64,000 nt of DNA from Tenacibaculum sp. 190524A02b. Lineage in GTDB: Bacteria > Bacteroidota > Bacteroidia > Flavobacteriales > Flavobacteriaceae. The translations under genes and the position numbers were made by a program. Location: contig NZ_OZ038525.1 of the NCBI RefSeq assembly GCF_964036645.1, positions 4,034,001-4,098,000 on the forward strand, in the 5' to 3' direction. Below, in pieces: positions 17,295 through 26,964 of this stretch (position 1 is its first letter; every line of letters starts with the position of its first letter). The notes below the pieces were generated by a model. The model searched no databases, was not told where the DNA came from, and worked only from the letters and a program-made list of their open reading frames with translations.

Positions 17295-20200
17295 CACTTA
17301 TAGTATTTTTTTAAATTATATATTGCCTTCCAATCGTATAATGCATTCTTTAATTGGTCTTTACTATCATCATCCCCTAAATCATCTGCATCAGCATTTC
17401 TCATATGAACTCCCTTACCTCTGATTGTTTGATATGCACCAAACATTATTTTTCGTTGTTTCAATGTTAAATGTTTGCTGTTTCCAACTGTACCATTCAT
17501 TACTGTTTTATCTTTTGTATCTGGTAAACCTAATAAATGACCTGTTTCGTGTTCACTTGTGTTACCCTTATTAACATAACGCGCTTCAATTAGGGTAATG
17601 TTACCACCTATTTGAGCAACTCCAGCGGGATCTTTTTCTCCATCTTCAAATTCTTGCTCCCCTAACTCATCTACGATTCCAAAAACGTGATCATCTTCTC
17701 CAATATCATCAGTTGTTTCTGCTACAGAAAGGTTTGCAGTAAAATTAACTTCTACATTACCTCCGTTATCTCCTTTAAATTTAGAGGAAAAAGCCTTTTT
17801 TAATCTCAAAGACAAGTTATGAGCATAGTTTTTAGTATTTACTCTCGACGAAGACAGATCTATAACTTTTCCAGTTAACACAAAATTAATTGTAACATTT
17901 CCATCATCGTCTACCGATGTAGTTATTCTTATGTCTCTACCATCTGGATCAGTAGCTACGATTGGAGAATTAGCAACATAGTTATAGGTAGATACCTGGT
18001 AATAATTCTCCGAATGAGGATCAATATTAAACCATCTGCCTAAAGAGGCATCATAGTTTCTCCAACCAAAATCTAACATATTTAGTCCAAATTCTTCGTT
18101 TAACTCTTTTCCGTTATACCCATACTTCTGCGCGGTACTATTTCCAAGGGAGTTAGTGATATTATTGTATCCTTTATGTTTGAGACCAAAGGGATAGTAA
18201 TTTGACTCTTCAATAATTTCAGAAGTAGCAATACTACCATTTTTGTCAGCATCCGTATAAGATAATCTAACATTTCCTAAGTGGTCTTTATATTGATAGA
18301 CATAATCGAATGATGAGATTGCCACGCTTCCGCTCGCAATGACGGGTTTTACATATCCTTCAGGGTGATTAAAAAACTCTAGGGTAGGAATAGACGTTCC
18401 TGTTTTTCCTCCTTTAGGTGTTGATGGCTGTACTTTATAAATAAAATTACCAGCATATTGTGTTTTTGTCGCTCCATTACCAGTTACATAGGCTCTTTTT
18501 TCTACCTTAGTACCTCTAGCATCATATACATATTCTATTTTACTAGCACCGATATGAACAGTAGTCGGTAAATTTAAATGATTATAAATAATATTGGAAA
18601 TCCCTTTATTATGGTCTTTTATCATATTACCATTGGCATCATATTCATATTCTTTAGTACTATTAGCACCATCTTTAAAACCTTCATTACTGGTAGCACT
18701 GTCAGTTACCTTTTCAAGTTTGTTACCAGCGTCATAAGTGTAAGCTAAATTATCCATTGTACCAAAGCTAGAAACATTAGCAGTTAGATGTCCTTTTCTT
18801 AGTAAAGATAAAATATTTCCATTTTTATCATAACTAATAGGGTTTGTTAACACACCACTAGCATCAAAACCACCTAAGTTATACCTACCTGTGTTATCAA
18901 TAGCCCCTATAATTCTATTGAGAGCATCATAGGTATACGAATATTGAGTACTCTTAGGGTTTCCTGAGGAGTTTACAGTTGAGCTATTCCAACTAGTTTG
19001 GGCGATATTTCCATTATACAAACGCTTATTCACATCTGTTACATCATTATAGTATAGGCTAAAGTTAAACAAATCATTGTCATTAGCATTAGAGTCTTCA
19101 TTAATATTTTTCAACCAACCACGTACATTATAGCTATAATCTACTGTTTGTAAAGGACTGCTAGTACCTCCAACCTCTTTATTCTTTAACTGACCTAGTT
19201 TATCATAAGTATTAGCTACAATAGTTTCAGTAGCTTGACTATTAATTTGCTGAGTCTGTTTAGTCATTCTACCGGCATGGTCATAACTAAATACATCAAG
19301 CGTTACAATGTCATCTTTTCCAGTTTTCTTATGGGTAGTTTTAGTTTCCAATACTTTCCCAACAAAATCCAATTTACTTTCTATAATATCTACAGTTTGT
19401 AAATAATCATTTTTACTATACACATAAATAGGTCTTGCTTTTTCATCGTAATACGTTACGGTATGTATCCAGTCATTAGTACCTAAAATACGTACTTTAT
19501 TCACTGTAGCCAAACCTTTGGTGTTACCTGTAGAGGTTTGGTTATAGTAAGTTGTTATAGAAGCTCCTAATCCTGTTGGTAAATCAACATAAGTATCATA
19601 GTAATTTACGGTATGAAGTTCTATAGAAGTTCCCGAAGGATAGGATTGAGTGTAATTGTAGTATATTTTTTTAGAATCTATAGTCGTATAATTTGAGGTT
19701 CTACTAGAGGTATTCCTAGGAAAAGAGCTAGCAATCCAACTTTGAATGTCATAATAAGGAGCATCATCCCATGTTTTCCCCGTTAAAATAACTCTACCTA
19801 ATTCATCGTATTTAGTAAAAAGCCAATTTTTAGTAGTTCTTAAATTAGCATCCTGTGTTAAAACAGGTCTGTCTAATTTATCATACACAATATATTCCCA
19901 TTCCTTGCCTGGTATTTTCTTTTCTATCAAACGGTTTCTATAGTCGTATTTATATTGGTAACACAATTCAGAAAGTTCAGTACTAGAAACTCCACTATTA
20001 TCGCTTACCACTACTTTTGGAGGCAGTACATAGGTTAAATTACCAAAATCATCGTAAATATAATACGTATCATGCGCTTCTTCGGTCACTGAACTTGTTG
20101 AAGAGCCTGCTGAGTTTATCGAAGCAAAAGTACGTTTCAAAATAACCTGTCCTTCTTTGTTTTTATATTCTTCTGTAGTATGTAATTTACTTGTAGTACC

Positions 20201-21004
20201 ATCATGATTTTCATCTTTAGTAATGGTTTTGTATAACTTACCAGCGGCATAATTAGTAGTACCACCTTCTAAAGACGGTACAAACACACCATTACTTTCT
20301 GAAGTAGTAACCGTAAATAATTTTACCCCATCAGCATCAGAGTTGGTTTGATAATCAAATTCAATTTCATGACCAGCTCCCAAACGCCAGTCATGCCCAG
20401 GAGCCGCTTGTTTTAAGACACGGCTTAATGGCGAGTCCTCTAATAATTTTTGAGAATACGCATTTACGGGTTGCCCACTTGTTGAAAAATCATTTGGATA
20501 TTCAGCCGCATAATAATTTTGTGTCAACCCTTCAACATAATTAGCAGAAGTTCCCTTAACAATAGCACCTGTACTGTTAGCCCCAACAAACGGTAAAAAC
20601 TCTTTATCCTGCCTTCCTAAATCATCATAACCAATATGGGTTACAATGTCTTTTTTGTTAGGAGATTGTTTAATACCAATACTTTGCTTAGCGCGCCCTA
20701 GCCCATCAAAATACGTAATTTGCTCAATAACATCTCTGTTACTACGAATATCATTGGTGTTTTTCAAAGGACTTTGGTATGTACGTGAAAACACATAGTT
20801 TTCGTCCTCACTTAAATCAATAGCAGTATAAGGGTCTTCCACAATATATGCCCAAAAATTAGTGGTACTAAACCCTGGTTTTAAGACAATAGAAGTAGGC
20901 GCATAATGTTCTCCTGTTTCAGGAGTGTTAAGTTCAACTTGTGCCTGTACTGTAAAGAAAACAGCACTGGTAATATAGCCTAAAAATAATAATAACTTTT
21001 TCAT
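17294..21004 (-). CDS. RHS repeat-associated polymorphic toxin with zinc-metallopeptidase tip
   Basis: 1236 residues: a signal peptide, a DUF6443-type N-terminal region (FSRTYQSPLKN, YFDGLGRAKQS), many YD/RHS repeats, then the RHS core end (YGYNGKELNEE, LGRWFNIDPHSEN, NSPIVATDPDGRD near 1000-1024). The last 212 residues form a variable tip. The tip carries HETGHLLGLPD near residue 1152, a HExxHxxGxxD zinc site, and a following VMNG that could be a Met-turn. This suggests a metzincin-like peptidase. An immunity-like lipoprotein is translationally coupled. A REP-like sequence is embedded in frame at 18312-18347. Confidence 0.9.
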   Translation of the reverse strand: MKKLLLFLGYITSAVFFTVQAQVELNTPETGEHYAPTSIVLKPGFSTTNFWAYIVEDPYTAIDLSEDENYVFSRTYQSPLKNTNDIRSNRDVIEQITYFDGLGRAKQSIGIKQSPNKKDIVTHIGYDDLGRQDKEFLPFVGANSTGAIVKGTSANYVEGLTQNYYAAEYPNDFSTSGQPVNAYSQKLLEDSPLSRVLKQAAPGHDWRLGAGHEIEFDYQTNSDADGVKLFTVTTSESNGVFVPSLEGGTTNYAAGKLYKTITKDENHDGTTSKLHTTEEYKNKEGQVILKRTFASINSAGSSTSSVTEEAHDTYYIYDDFGNLTYVLPPKVVVSDNSGVSSTELSELCYQYKYDYRNRLIEKKIPGKEWEYIVYDKLDRPVLTQDANLRTTKNWLFTKYDELGRVILTGKTWDDAPYYDIQSWIASSFPRNTSSRTSNYTTIDSKKIYYNYTQSYPSGTSIELHTVNYYDTYVDLPTGLGASITTYYNQTSTGNTKGLATVNKVRILGTNDWIHTVTYYDEKARPIYVYSKNDYLQTVDIIESKLDFVGKVLETKTTHKKTGKDDIVTLDVFSYDHAGRMTKQTQQINSQATETIVANTYDKLGQLKNKEVGGTSSPLQTVDYSYNVRGWLKNINEDSNANDNDLFNFSLYYNDVTDVNKRLYNGNIAQTSWNSSTVNSSGNPKSTQYSYTYDALNRIIGAIDNTGRYNLGGFDASGVLTNPISYDKNGNILSLLRKGHLTANVSSFGTMDNLAYTYDAGNKLEKVTDSATSNEGFKDGANSTKEYEYDANGNMIKDHNKGISNIIYNHLNLPTTVHIGASKIEYVYDARGTKVEKRAYVTGNGATKTQYAGNFIYKVQPSTPKGGKTGTSIPTLEFFNHPEGYVKPVIASGSVAISSFDYVYQYKDHLGNVRLSYTDADKNGSIATSEIIEESNYYPFGLKHKGYNNITNSLGNSTAQKYGYNGKELNEEFGLNMLDFGWRNYDASLGRWFNIDPHSENYYQVSTYNYVANSPIVATDPDGRDIRITTSVDDDGNVTINFVLTGKVIDLSSSRVNTKNYAHNLSLRLKKAFSSKFKGDNGGNVEVNFTANLSVAETTDDIGEDDHVFGIVDELGEQEFEDGEKDPAGVAQIGGNITLIEARYVNKGNTSEHETGHLLGLPDTKDKTVMNGTVGNSKHLTLKQRKIMFGAYQTIRGKGVHMRNADADDLGDDDSKDQLKNALYDWKAIYNLKKYYK
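18312..18347 (-). repeat. REP-like sequence embedded in the RHS coding frame
   Basis: The minus strand reads GTCATTGCGAGCGGAAGCG then TGGCAATCTCAT, a form I associate with interspersed repeats of Bacteroidota. Here it is translated as KPVIASGSVAISS, between the phrases HPEGYV and VYQYKDHLGN that normally lie close together. Confidence 0.6.
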
Positions 21005-21008
21005 AGAC

Positions 21009-24000
21009 TTATTTGTTTTTATAATTATAAGTGTTTTCTTTTAAAATATTTCCCTCAGCATCTTTAACCAAATGCAAACGGTTAAAAGCGTCATAATGAT
21101 ACGAAGTAACTCTACCACGAGCATCCGTCATGGTGCTTACACCAATTAACGGTTTATATGTAAAAGAAGTTACCAAGGCGTTATGGAGTCCAGTACGCAC
21201 TTTAGCCATTTCAGTTTGTAACTGACTTTCGGTATAGCTCTGTAAATAACTTAAATCATGATCACTATTTTTACCTAAAGCAGCCATTACCTGAGCATAA
21301 GTTGCCCCTTCTATTTTGGCAATAGGTTGTGTATAGTTATAACCCCATAAGTAGGTAATAGAAGTTCCGTCTTGTTTACTTACCTCTGTAGGATTTCCTT
21401 TAGTATCATAACTGATATAAAGTATTCGGTTTTCTAAATCTTGGTCTCCTTTTGAGGTTTTAATTACTGAAGGTAAATATAAATTGGATGGATTGTGTTG
21501 ATCTGAATATTCTGTTTTTTGACGGGATATTTGTACCCCTTTATTAAATTGAATTGTTTCTAAAGGTTCTGTAATACGATGCTCATTAATCAATTTAGTA
21601 TCGTTTAAATCATTAGCATAATATATTTTAGATTTTAAAACATCTCCTTTACTGGTTGTTGTTGTTGTTTCTGATACTAGTAAATTAGAATTATACTTAT
21701 AATTTGTTTCTTGACTAATCGTTCGACTTCCATTGTTTTCTGTAACTATTTTCTTTTTTAATAATTGCTTACCTCTAGTGTTTTCATAGTTAAAATATTC
21801 AAAATGTTCTGTTAATGAATTCAAGAAACCAATTACAATCTGCCTAACTTCCAAATTTAAAAATGTTTCTATAAAATGCTCTTGGTATTCATAAGTCTCT
21901 TGATAAATAGGAGTAATTTGATTTTCTTTATATATTGATTTATTAATCAGTCTAGCTCCTTTCCATAAAGGATATATTATTTTAGGAAATGTATTGTACG
22001 CATGAGCATTTCTTTCATATGCTTCCGGTATTGATAGCCTATATATATACTCAGTAAAACCATTGTTGTTATCACTACCTATTAATCTTTCTTTTATATA
22101 ATCATATTCAATTAAATTTCCATTAGGGTTAATGTCTTGAAACTGATTCATTACAATAGCCATTTGATTAACAAGAAAAGTAGGTTTAGTTTCTGACCCT
22201 TCCACTCTTGTTGTTAAGGAATAATACTGAGGTTTGTGCTTTAACAATGAGGCTATACCAATTTTATTCTTTCCATATTTTACCTTTCCATAATCAAATA
22301 TTTTTTTTCCTAATACGTTATTTTCAAGTTCAGAATCATATGAAATGATTTCTTTAATTCTTAAGCCAGGGCCTAAGCTTGGTTCTATTTTAGTAATATC
22401 AGTTATTAAACTTCTTGTTGAATAATTTAAATTTGCTGACACATATGCAGTATTATTAATAAAACAAGTTCCATTACTTATTACTGAAGGACCTATGTTT
22501 ACAGAAAGTTTATAAGTATGCCCTTTTTTTAAATTTGTAATAAATCTATTACTATAACAAGATGTTGGAACTAAATGAGTATAACCATATAATAAATTAG
22601 AAGTCCCATTTGTAATATCATAAAACTTAACTGATGGTAAAGTAGTACCCCCAGTGATATTTGTGAAAAAAACATCTATAAACTGTGGTTTATTATTATC
22701 TACTTCTTCGGTAACTGTAAATATTTTTTCATCAGAATGAACACTTACATTAGGGATATTACCTATTTTTTTACCTATTGCCATAACATTAATTGCTGGG
22801 GCTGGTTGTGAAGCGTATTTATCTTCTTCGTTTAATATATAATTATTTTCATAAACAAATTTTGTTTTTCCTCCTGTAGGGTATACGATTTCTTCTAACA
22901 TAGCTGCTTGACTAAAATTGGAGTCTACTGATCTATTAGCTTCACCGATATGATTAGCATTCGTTATTGTGATACCTAAATTATTTTGAAAATACTGAGT
23001 TGTTTTCTTTTCTATTAAATCTTTATTATCATTTTTACCGTTATAATATCCATATATATCCTGCCCTGTAGTTTCCCTTGCTGGTAGTTTAGTAGCATTG
23101 TATTTGAATTTATACATTTTTTCAATAACATTATTCTTGTTTTTAAAAAGTACATTCTCTAATTTTAGACTCTTTATATTTCTACTAGAATCAAATACTG
23201 AAACATTACGCCCCAAATTCAAAGTATTTAATTGTACGGGTCTATCAAAATAGGAATCATTATCAAATACAACTTGTTTAGTTAAAGTATAATTGTCTGT
23301 GGTTGTTAGATTATAAATATCAAACTTATCTATTTTTTTACTTCCGTTTATAGCATCTAATCTATTGCTGTGTGTGAACACTATTTTTCCTTGATTAAAT
23401 TTTATAGTCTTTAATAGCTGTTCATCATGAATAAGGTTACTGTAGGAGTAATTATTACCAGTGTATTGATATAAATTGGGAATTGTACTTTCTAAGGAGT
23501 GACTATGAGAACTTATTCTATTATCATTTGTTCTGTTTTCACTATATTCAAAAGTAATCTCATTTTTTTTTGCTGTAATAATTTTTGACAAATAAATACT
23601 ACTTCCTTCTAAGGTTCTTATTGTTGGTCCTGGATGAGTTGTAGTTGTAATTGATTCTCTAATAGAGAATAGGTATATAGTCCCATTAGGAGCAGTGATT
23701 TCAAATCCATTAGGGATTCTTTTTATTTTAAGATTATCTTCATTTAAACTTTTCCCTTCACTTCTATTATGTAACACGAATTGCCCTGAATAATTTAAAA
23801 AGTTATACGAATAAATATCATGTCGATTATTTGTAAAACCTTTAGAGCTTGGAATAAGAATATCATTGGCAGCATCATAAACACCAGGTATTGCCTCTAT
23901 TTGTGAAGGGGTATATACATCTTTTATATCATAGTACAAATCCTCTCCATTAATTACTTGGGTATTTATGACCCCGCCAGTTTGAAGAGTCCAGCCCAAA

Positions 24001-24269
24001 CCCACATTACTTGCTATATCATCTACTTTTATACCTGAATGATGATAACTAAGTGTAATAGGTAATGAAACTTCATCTACCTTTATTTCATACAATGGGA
24101 TAGCAATATTAGTTAAACCAGTATTGTAATTAACAGGGTAAGAACCATACTTCCCCAAACTTGCAGCCTCTGGTGTTAGTGGAGAAAAGTTTGGTGTTTT
24201 AGGGGCTTCCTGCCCATACACCACAACATAAATTAGCATTGTAAAAATGCTTAACAGTACTCTCTTCAT
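21009..24269 (-). CDS. RHS/YD-repeat protein, upstream partner of the RHS toxin
   Basis: 1086 residues with a signal peptide (VVYGQE) and an N-terminal region shared by flavobacterial RHS partners (LTPEAASLGKYGSYPVNY, TLSYHHSGIKVDDIASNVGLGW). The C-terminus holds RHS-like repeats (YDTKGNPTEVSK, TDARGRVTSYHYDAFNRL). It ends 4 bases before the toxin gene, so the two are an operon. In this two-gene arrangement the first protein probably forms part of the RHS shell. The secretion route is not visible here: no T6SS or PorSS genes are in the window. Confidence 0.85.
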   Translation of the reverse strand: MKRVLLSIFTMLIYVVVYGQEAPKTPNFSPLTPEAASLGKYGSYPVNYNTGLTNIAIPLYEIKVDEVSLPITLSYHHSGIKVDDIASNVGLGWTLQTGGVINTQVINGEDLYYDIKDVYTPSQIEAIPGVYDAANDILIPSSKGFTNNRHDIYSYNFLNYSGQFVLHNRSEGKSLNEDNLKIKRIPNGFEITAPNGTIYLFSIRESITTTTHPGPTIRTLEGSSIYLSKIITAKKNEITFEYSENRTNDNRISSHSHSLESTIPNLYQYTGNNYSYSNLIHDEQLLKTIKFNQGKIVFTHSNRLDAINGSKKIDKFDIYNLTTTDNYTLTKQVVFDNDSYFDRPVQLNTLNLGRNVSVFDSSRNIKSLKLENVLFKNKNNVIEKMYKFKYNATKLPARETTGQDIYGYYNGKNDNKDLIEKKTTQYFQNNLGITITNANHIGEANRSVDSNFSQAAMLEEIVYPTGGKTKFVYENNYILNEEDKYASQPAPAINVMAIGKKIGNIPNVSVHSDEKIFTVTEEVDNNKPQFIDVFFTNITGGTTLPSVKFYDITNGTSNLLYGYTHLVPTSCYSNRFITNLKKGHTYKLSVNIGPSVISNGTCFINNTAYVSANLNYSTRSLITDITKIEPSLGPGLRIKEIISYDSELENNVLGKKIFDYGKVKYGKNKIGIASLLKHKPQYYSLTTRVEGSETKPTFLVNQMAIVMNQFQDINPNGNLIEYDYIKERLIGSDNNNGFTEYIYRLSIPEAYERNAHAYNTFPKIIYPLWKGARLINKSIYKENQITPIYQETYEYQEHFIETFLNLEVRQIVIGFLNSLTEHFEYFNYENTRGKQLLKKKIVTENNGSRTISQETNYKYNSNLLVSETTTTTSKGDVLKSKIYYANDLNDTKLINEHRITEPLETIQFNKGVQISRQKTEYSDQHNPSNLYLPSVIKTSKGDQDLENRILYISYDTKGNPTEVSKQDGTSITYLWGYNYTQPIAKIEGATYAQVMAALGKNSDHDLSYLQSYTESQLQTEMAKVRTGLHNALVTSFTYKPLIGVSTMTDARGRVTSYHYDAFNRLHLVKDAEGNILKENTYNYKNK

Positions 24270-24506
24270 AATGTCTATTGATTATTTAGCAATTAATTTT
24301 AAAACGTTAATAAATCCTTTCAAGGGCAAAATTATACCTTTTTTACAAGCTAACAAACTTTTTTCTAACTATTTAATGAAAATAGCTGTCAGTAGCAGTA
24401 TTCAGTAAGAATCAAATTATAGAGTAATGAGTACGACTATTGCTTGGTCATTCGAACGTAGTATACGGAGTGAAATAATCATTAGCTAAGCAGTGACGTC
24501 CCATTT

Positions 24507-24560
24507 CGTCATTCCGTACGCAGTTTATGAAGTGAAGGAATCTGTTTGTCGGTTAATAAA
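24507..24560 (+). repeat. REP-like element, copy 2
   Basis: CGTCATTCCGTACGCAG...AAGTGAAGGAATCTG, differing at only a few positions from the element at 13031-13083, about 11.5 kb away. The two bracket the RHS array. Confidence 0.75.
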
Positions 24561-24609
24561 TAGTTCAAGTAATTAGTTTTTAATGCTTAGTGTTTAATTT
24601 TTAGTTTTA

Positions 24610-24669
24610 AACTCATAACTCATAACTCATAACTCATAACTCATAACTCATAACTCATAACTCATAACT
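24610..24669 (+). repeat. 7-bp tandem repeat (AACTCAT)x8
   Basis: Eight perfect AACTCAT units (24610-24665) plus AACT. It is a likely slippage-prone microsatellite lying between two transcription units. Confidence 0.95.
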
Positions 24670-24705
24670 AAACCTCAAACCTTCTACTTTTTACCAAACT
24701 CCAAT

Positions 24706-24915
24706 AGGAGTCCATAACAACCCAAAAGCAGTCAGTAACAAGGGAACAGAAATCAGTAACAAGACAACAGGAGTCTGTAACAAGCAAAGAGGAATCAGTA
24801 ACAAGGTAACAGGAGTCCGTAACATAGCAAGAGGAGACAGCAACAAGCCAAGAGAAGTTAGCAACAAGGCATCAGGAACTCGTAACATAGCAAGAGGAAT
24901 CAATAACAAAGCAAT
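24706..24915 (+). repeat. degenerate 21-bp tandem repeat, ten units
   Basis: Ten consecutive 21-base units of the form AGGAnTCnGTAACAAnGnAAC. Because 21 is a multiple of 3, frames stay open. On the plus strand one frame encodes heptads like GISNKAT, running open from 24668 to a stop near 24967 but without an ATG before the repeat. On the minus strand a Leu/Pro-rich frame is open. It may be a decayed repetitive gene or a structural repeat. Confidence 0.85.
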
Positions 24916-25041
24916 AGTATTAACACATTCAAAGAAAACATTAAGAGAAATGAAAAATAAAAATTAAAAAAAATGTTAAACACTTGATTTTTAAAAAGGT
25001 GTTTAGTAAGTTTAACCCATTAATTATAAAAATAAATTGTT

Positions 25042-25752
25042 ATGACATCAACTTCTCAGAAGTCGTATGCCAGTAGATTGGGCAATGCGAAAAAAATGGC
25101 AACAATAGTAGCAACATTTACAGACTACCAACCACCAGTACCCAATGCATCCGTAGAAAATTTGCAACAAACCATTACAAACATTGAGCAAATACAAGAA
25201 GAGTACAATACCGCAACATTAAGTTACACCTTAGTAACAAACGAAAGGAAAAAAATCTTTTCAGACAATGAAGATGCCCTAGAAAAACGTTTAGCACCTA
25301 TTAGAGGATTCATAGAAGCTTTAAAAGGTAAAGAAAGCGTAGAACTAAAACAAGTAGGAACGGTGATTAAAAAAATAAGAGGAAAAGCAAACCCCAAACC
25401 AGTATCGGATACTGAAAGTGAAACCACGGTAATAAGTCAAGTAGAAAGAACCTATGCAAGCCGAATCACAAATTTTAAAATCATTATTGATCTACTAACC
25501 AGTTTAGGAGAAGCTTACACGCCACCTAATGAGCTGATAACGGTTACAGCATTAAATGAGTTAGCAATCAAAGCAGCACAAAGTACCGTTGAAGTAGACA
25601 AAGCATTGAGTTTATTAAAACCAATTATTGAAGCAAGACAAACAAATTTTGAAAACCTTAAAAACCAAGTACAAACCATTAAAAACTTTGTCAAAGCACA
25701 ATACGGATTAACCTCAAATGAGTACAAACAAATTAAAGGACTTGCCGTATAA
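25042..25752 (+). CDS. hypothetical protein with internal duplication
   Basis: 236 residues, soluble, no signal peptide, mostly helical. Two similar halves are visible: SYASRLGNAKKM...PP at residues 8-32 and TYASRITNFKII...PP at 137-162, a period of about 130 residues. The second half of each unit is rich in Glu/Lys/Gln and could be a helical bundle. I recognise no family. It follows the tandem-repeat region and ends at a strong terminator, so it is a single-gene transcription unit. Confidence 0.75.
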   Translation: MTSTSQKSYASRLGNAKKMATIVATFTDYQPPVPNASVENLQQTITNIEQIQEEYNTATLSYTLVTNERKKIFSDNEDALEKRLAPIRGFIEALKGKESVELKQVGTVIKKIRGKANPKPVSDTESETTVISQVERTYASRITNFKIIIDLLTSLGEAYTPPNELITVTALNELAIKAAQSTVEVDKALSLLKPIIEARQTNFENLKNQVQTIKNFVKAQYGLTSNEYKQIKGLAV

Positions 25753-25773
25753 AAATAAAAAACAGCAAACAAC

Positions 25774-25802
25774 AAAGGTCGCAAATAACACGCGACCTTT
25801 TT
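25774..25802 (+). terminator. rho-independent terminator
   Basis: Stem AAAGGTCGC / GCGACCTTT with a 9-base loop and a T-run. It lies between convergent genes. Confidence 0.88.
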
Positions 25803-25818
25803 ATAGTATAAAAATGCT

Positions 25819-26964
25819 CTAAGGCAATACCTCTAAAACAATAAACTGATTTAATTGCGCACCAAAAGCACTAAAATTATTATCTGCCACAAGTACTAAA
25901 GAAGCATGACCATTAGGAAGCGTAGGGCCAAAAGTCATTCCCTCTAAATTGTCCACCACCTTAGCGGTACTACCAGGTACAGAAGACAATTTTGGTCGAA
26001 TAGAATTAAAGCTAAAAAGCAATTCCTTAGTAGCAGGTACCACATTTGATGTTAAACTGTTTAAAGAAGAAACATCCGTAGCCTTAGAAGCATCAACCTT
26101 ATAAATAAACACATCATTTCCACCATCAGCAGTACCAGAAGCAAAAGAACGCTCTAAAACTAAAAACCGATCCGTATCATACGCTAAAATCTCCACAAGA
26201 CCATTTACAGTAAATCCACCATCTCTAACTACAGAACCTAAGCTATAAGTAAACTGACGACCAAATTTTTGGGTAGCTTTATCAATATAAGCAATACGTA
26301 CTTTAGAATCTGTTTTTTCACCAAAAACAGGCGCAACACCATCTTGTTTTAAAGGAAGTTCCATTCCTACCCAATACCCTTTCTTATCAAAACTAGCACA
26401 CAAACCTTCAAAAACACCATTATTTCTAGCACCAGTATCCGCTTTTACTGAAGAAGCCTTAAAAATTTCAGGCAAAGCATATTCATAAGTAAAACCACCT
26501 TGTAAAGAAGCCGTTCTAACAAAAGGATCCACTTGGTTGTTTACAAAACCTTCACTAGCCCAAACAATAGCATTCGTACCAGCATCAAACCGAATCGCTT
26601 CCGGATCTACTTGCTGTTCACCAAAAGAAGCACCAGTTTTAGTAAGCAATTCAACCTGACTTAAAACTTTCACACCGTTAAATTCAGAAGCATTAAAATC
26701 TAATGATGCAGTATAAAAACGAATGGGAGCCTTTGGAGTATCACTAATCAAATAATAAACACCATCGTGATAATCAATACTAGAAAGCCCACCTATAACC
26801 TCGTTGTTAAACAAAGTACCATCAGGAATTATGTGTTCACCAATAAATTTAAAACCACTAATACTGTGAGAAGTAGGAGCATCAGGAGTATCGTTATCCG
26901 AGTTACAACAAACAAAAAAAAGCAAAAAACAAAAGAGGAATGTAAAATTGATAATTGTTTTCAT
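25819..26964 (-). CDS. lipoprotein with phytase-like esterase domain
   Basis: From the ATG at 26964 the protein is about 381 residues with a lipoprotein signal peptide (FVCCNSD). The body is a beta-propeller-type phytase-like domain (PF13449): GGLSSIDYHDGVYYLISD, VDPEAIRFD, NGVFEGLCASFD, NLEGMTFGPTLPNGHASLVLVADNN in outline. These proteins are often annotated as having esterase-like activity of the phytase family, and the true substrate is unknown. It is probably exposed on the cell envelope. An upstream 11-codon extension lacks a signal-peptide logic and is not used. Confidence 0.82.
   Translation of the reverse strand: MKTIINFTFLFCFLLFFVCCNSDNDTPDAPTSHSISGFKFIGEHIIPDGTLFNNEVIGGLSSIDYHDGVYYLISDTPKAPIRFYTASLDFNASEFNGVKVLSQVELLTKTGASFGEQQVDPEAIRFDAGTNAIVWASEGFVNNQVDPFVRTASLQGGFTYEYALPEIFKASSVKADTGARNNGVFEGLCASFDKKGYWVGMELPLKQDGVAPVFGEKTDSKVRIAYIDKATQKFGRQFTYSLGSVVRDGGFTVNGLVEILAYDTDRFLVLERSFASGTADGGNDVFIYKVDASKATDVSSLNSLTSNVVPATKELLFSFNSIRPKLSSVPGSTAKVVDNLEGMTFGPTLPNGHASLVLVADNNFSAFGAQLNQFIVLEVLP

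Larger units (their letters stand above)
24270..25041. other. 770-base region made largely of repeats
   Basis: It contains the RHS operon promoter region, a REP-like copy (24507-24560), a 7-bp tandem array (24610-24669) and a 21-bp degenerate tandem array (24706-24915). No start-codon-bearing gene is convincing. Confidence 0.7.

Noticed and set aside
24691..24909. 72-codon Leu/Pro-rich frame on the minus strand
   Set aside because: It is produced by the 21-bp tandem repeat, is extremely low in complexity and has no start context.
24610..24915. Possible CRISPR array from regularly spaced repeats
   Set aside because: The 7-bp units are contiguous without spacers and the 21-bp units are degenerate and contiguous. 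No cas genes are nearby.
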